56,247 bases of DNA from Acidimicrobiales bacterium (GTDB taxonomy: Bacteria; Actinomycetota; Acidimicrobiia; Acidimicrobiales; JAHEJN01), in the NCBI GenBank assembly GCA_024638845.1, contig JAHEJN010000003.1, positions 39,988-96,234 of the forward strand, given 5' to 3'. A program made the position numbers and the translations under genes. Under the pieces are notes generated by a model. It was not told the DNA's origin. It saw only the letters and a list, made by a program, of their open reading frames with translations, and ran no database searches. Numbering within the stretch: position 1 is the first letter of the stretch; each line of letters opens with the position of its first letter. Below, one piece after another: positions 54,174 through 56,247 of the stretch.

Positions 54174-54598
54174 CCGGGCACCGCGATCCCGACCTGGGCC
54201 AGCGCCTCGGCCGCCACGGTCACATCGGCGGGGAGGGTGAGCTGGTCGGCGATGTGGTCGGACCAGAGCCATTCGATGGCGTCGACCTCGGCGTTGGGAG
54301 CGAAGGGGTTCCGCTCCTCGATGCTCATCCGGTACCAGAGAACGATCTTGGGGTTGTCACCGACCCAGTAGCAGGTCGGTTCGAGCCGCTCGACGATCGT
54401 CGCCCGAACGGCTGACTCCTCCTCGACCTCACGCAGCGCCGCTTCCTCCCAGGACTCGCCGCGGTTCAGCTTTCCCTTGGGCAGTGACCAGTCCTCGTGC
54501 CGGGGCCGATGCACGGCCAGGACCTGAATCCCCCGCCTCCGCTCTCGGAGAACGACGCCTCCAGCGGCGCGAACGAGAGGAGCTCTGGCCTTGGACAC
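54086..54598 (-). CDS. NUDIX hydrolase
   Basis: A 170-residue protein with the NUDIX box GKLNRGESWEEAALREVEEES: Gly-x5-Glu-x7-Arg-Glu-x-x-Glu-Glu, where the usual final Gly is Ser. Such enzymes hydrolyse nucleoside diphosphates linked to another group. The resemblance of RPRHEDWSLPKGKL to MutT/diadenosine-polyphosphate hydrolases is clear. The C-terminal 29 residues are read in the 88-nt convergent overlap with the oxygenase gene. GTG 54598 start. Confidence 0.88.
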   Translation of the reverse strand: MSKARAPLVRAAGGVVLRERRRGIQVLAVHRPRHEDWSLPKGKLNRGESWEEAALREVEEESAVRATIVERLEPTCYWVGDNPKIVLWYRMSIEERNPFAPNAEVDAIEWLWSDHIADQLTLPADVTVAAEALAQVGIAVPGQPGPTLASPTQFPWKPKGTLWGRGTRAT

Positions 54599-54725
54599 CG
54601 CCGCATTGTTGTCGCTCGATCATCGTGGCGCCAGGATGCTCGAGCGTCTGGGCGCGATCCGACGGGGGCCGGTCGCGTGCCCTACGCTGCCGCCCAACTG
54701 CACACACGGGGAAGGGAAGGAGCCT

Positions 54726-56247
54726 GTGGAACTGCGCACGCTCAGCGACACGCTCACCAGGAATGTCACCGAACAGGCCGACAACATCGCGGTCCGGCTC
54801 AGTGAACACGCGCTCACCTGGGCCGAGCTCGATCACCGCTCGAGCCAGATGGCCTCGGCGCTCACGGCGGCGGGCGTGTCGGCCGGTGATCGGATCGCTT
54901 TCATCGACAAGAACTCCGTCGAGTTCTTCGAGATGGTCTTCGGCGCCGCCAAGATCGGCGCCGTTCCGGTCCCGGTGAACTGGCGCCTCGCTGCACCCGA
55001 GATGGCCTACATCGTCAACGACGCCAGCGCGCCGGTGCTGTTCATCCACAGCGACTTCGCCGAGCACCTGGCGGCCATGCGGGGAGAGCTCACGAGCGTC
55101 GACCACATCGTGGTCATGGGCGATGCCGGCGACGATCAGGCCTACGAAGAGTGGCTGGCCGCCCACTCGGCCGACGGGTTCGAGCGCCATCAAGCCGATC
55201 CGCACGACGTTGCCCTCCAGTTGTACACGTCGGGCACGACCGGCCACCCCAAGGGCGCCCAGCTCACCCATCACAACGCCACCTCGCTCATCGACGTGGC
55301 CAGCGACTGGGGCATGAACGCCCACAGCGTCAGCCTGGCCGCCATGCCGCTGTTCCACATCGGTGGCAGCGGATGGGCGCTGTTCGGCATGGCCATGGGT
55401 GCCGAGACGGTGTTGTTGCGGGAGGCCGACCTCGAGCAGTTGCTCGGCGACATCAGCAACTACCGGATCACCCACGCCTTCCTGGTGCCCGCCGTGCTCC
55501 AGTTCCTCCAGATCATGCCCCTCGACGGCATCGATCTGTCGTCGATGGAGCTCATCGTGTACGGCGCCTCCCCGATCACCGAGGAGGTGCTGGTGGGATC
55601 GATGAACATGTTCGGTTGCGACTACATGCAGGTCTACGGCCTCACGGAGACCTGCGGAGCGGTCACCATGCTCCCGCCCGAAGACCACCAGCCCGGTGGC
55701 GATCTGGCCGAACTGCTCCGGGCGGCGGGCAAGCCGATGCCCGGCGTAGAGCTGCGCATCGTCGACCCCGAGACGGGTGATGACGCCGCCGAAGGTGACG
55801 TCGGTGAGGTGTGGATCAAGTCGCCGACCAACATGGCCGGCTACTGGAACCTTCCCGAGGCCAGCGCCGAGGCCCTGCCCGGCGGCGGCTGGTTCCGTAG
55901 CGGCGACGCCGGCTACATGAAGAACGGCTATCTGTTCCTGCACGACCGGGTGAAGGACATGATCATCTCCGGTGGCGAGAACATCTACCCGGCCGAGATC
56001 GAGAACGTGCTCATGGGCCACGACGAGGTCGCCGACGTCGCGGTCATCGGCGTACCGAGCGAGAAGTGGGGCGAGACCCCCAAGGCCATCGTGGTGGCGG
56101 CGGCCGACACAACGCCCACCGCCGAGGAGCTCATCGAGTTCTGCCGCACCCGGCTGGCCCGTTTCAAATGCCCCACGTCGGTCGACTTCGTCGAATCCAT
56201 CCCCCGTAACCCCACGGGCAAGATCCTCAAGCGCGAGCTCCGAGCCC
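54726..56247 (+). CDS. Acyl-CoA synthetase, FadD-like (partial, runs off the window)
   Basis: At least 507 residues, lacking only the last few codons. Phosphate loop YTSGTTGHPKG starts at residue 167, with VYGLTETCG, SGDAGYM, DRVKDMIISGGENIYPAEIE and the catalytic Lys499 in PTGKILKR. The ANL family activates a fatty or aryl acid with ATP and CoA; the ISGGENIYPAE pattern is common in FadD enzymes. GTG 54726 has GGAAGGAG 4 nt upstream. Confidence 0.92.
   Translation, partial: MELRTLSDTLTRNVTEQADNIAVRLSEHALTWAELDHRSSQMASALTAAGVSAGDRIAFIDKNSVEFFEMVFGAAKIGAVPVPVNWRLAAPEMAYIVNDASAPVLFIHSDFAEHLAAMRGELTSVDHIVVMGDAGDDQAYEEWLAAHSADGFERHQADPHDVALQLYTSGTTGHPKGAQLTHHNATSLIDVASDWGMNAHSVSLAAMPLFHIGGSGWALFGMAMGAETVLLREADLEQLLGDISNYRITHAFLVPAVLQFLQIMPLDGIDLSSMELIVYGASPITEEVLVGSMNMFGCDYMQVYGLTETCGAVTMLPPEDHQPGGDLAELLRAAGKPMPGVELRIVDPETGDDAAEGDVGEVWIKSPTNMAGYWNLPEASAEALPGGGWFRSGDAGYMKNGYLFLHDRVKDMIISGGENIYPAEIENVLMGHDEVADVAVIGVPSEKWGETPKAIVVAAADTTPTAEELIEFCRTRLARFKCPTSVDFVESIPRNPTGKILKRELRA

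Overview
This is a gene-dense, high-GC bacterial segment with many ATGA or GTGA gene overlaps, frequent GTG starts and leaderless-looking promoters. The gene content fits an actinobacterium, probably of the class Acidimicrobiia: acyl-CoA carboxylase beta plus epsilon subunits, a stand-alone LigC/PolD end-joining pair, a DUF3516-type helicase, WS/DGAT wax synthase, DivIVA-like protein and LOG-family protein. The class assignment is inference. I see no IS element, phage, CRISPR array or other sign of mobility; it reads as chromosome.

The clearest unusual result is two probable selenoprotein genes within the first 5.3 kb, each of which would normally be annotated as a truncated gene. (1) On the minus strand at 339-692 is an ArsC-type arsenate reductase. 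Its catalytic Cys12 codon is TGA, while His8, Arg60, Arg94 and Arg107 fall at exactly the positions of the R773 enzyme. (2) On the plus strand at 4654-5301 is an organomercurial-lyase (MerB)-like protein. The codon matching catalytic Cys159 is TGA (residue 151), the Cys96/Asp99 equivalents are intact (C90, D93), and about 64 well-matched family residues follow the TGA. Both TGAs are followed at 17-19 nt by a perfect stem-loop that fits the bacterial SECIS consensus; the second has a GGUC loop closed by C-G pairs. No Sec machinery (selA, selB, selC, selD) lies in the window.

Layout. 1-15.5 kb: end of a response regulator, tRNA-Pro(CGG), Sec-ArsC, a PAS-GGDEF-EAL protein, an RibD-C/DHFR-like reductase, SirB1-like protein, Sec-MerB followed by an MFS transporter, a PIG-L deacetylase, a 4-coumarate-CoA-ligase-like enzyme, a secreted esterase, a duplicated-domain unknown, and a riboswitch-controlled cobalamin operon (btuF-C-D-cobO on the minus strand). 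15.5-20.5 kb: aspartate-family amino-acid genes lysC and asd with a small Cys-rich gene between them, flanked by two extracytoplasmic cyclophilins. 20.5-29 kb: aat, a degenerate GGDEF protein, acyl-CoA carboxylase, an enoyl-reductase-like protein, a Rieske oxygenase, LOG protein and a second MFS. 29-33 kb: convergent ligC/polD, a GNAT-HD fusion and a 5'-3' exonuclease. 33-44 kb: DivIVA-like, thiolase, an M23 peptidase, an FG-GAP repeat protein, ParA-like ATPase, CBS protein, a membrane protein and a large helicase. 44-48 kb: alpha/beta hydrolase, WS/DGAT, a DUF3179 lipoprotein and an SDR.

48.3-52.7 kb holds a second candidate novel system. It has an HprK-like kinase fused to a PqqD-like domain, two more PqqD-like proteins, two proteins that look like HprK-like domains that have lost the P-loop, and a Tat-exported protein with 12 cysteines. 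This resembles a RiPP-type or protein-modification locus but lacks any modification enzyme I recognise. The window closes with a carotenoid cleavage oxygenase, a NUDIX hydrolase and a truncated acyl-CoA synthetase.
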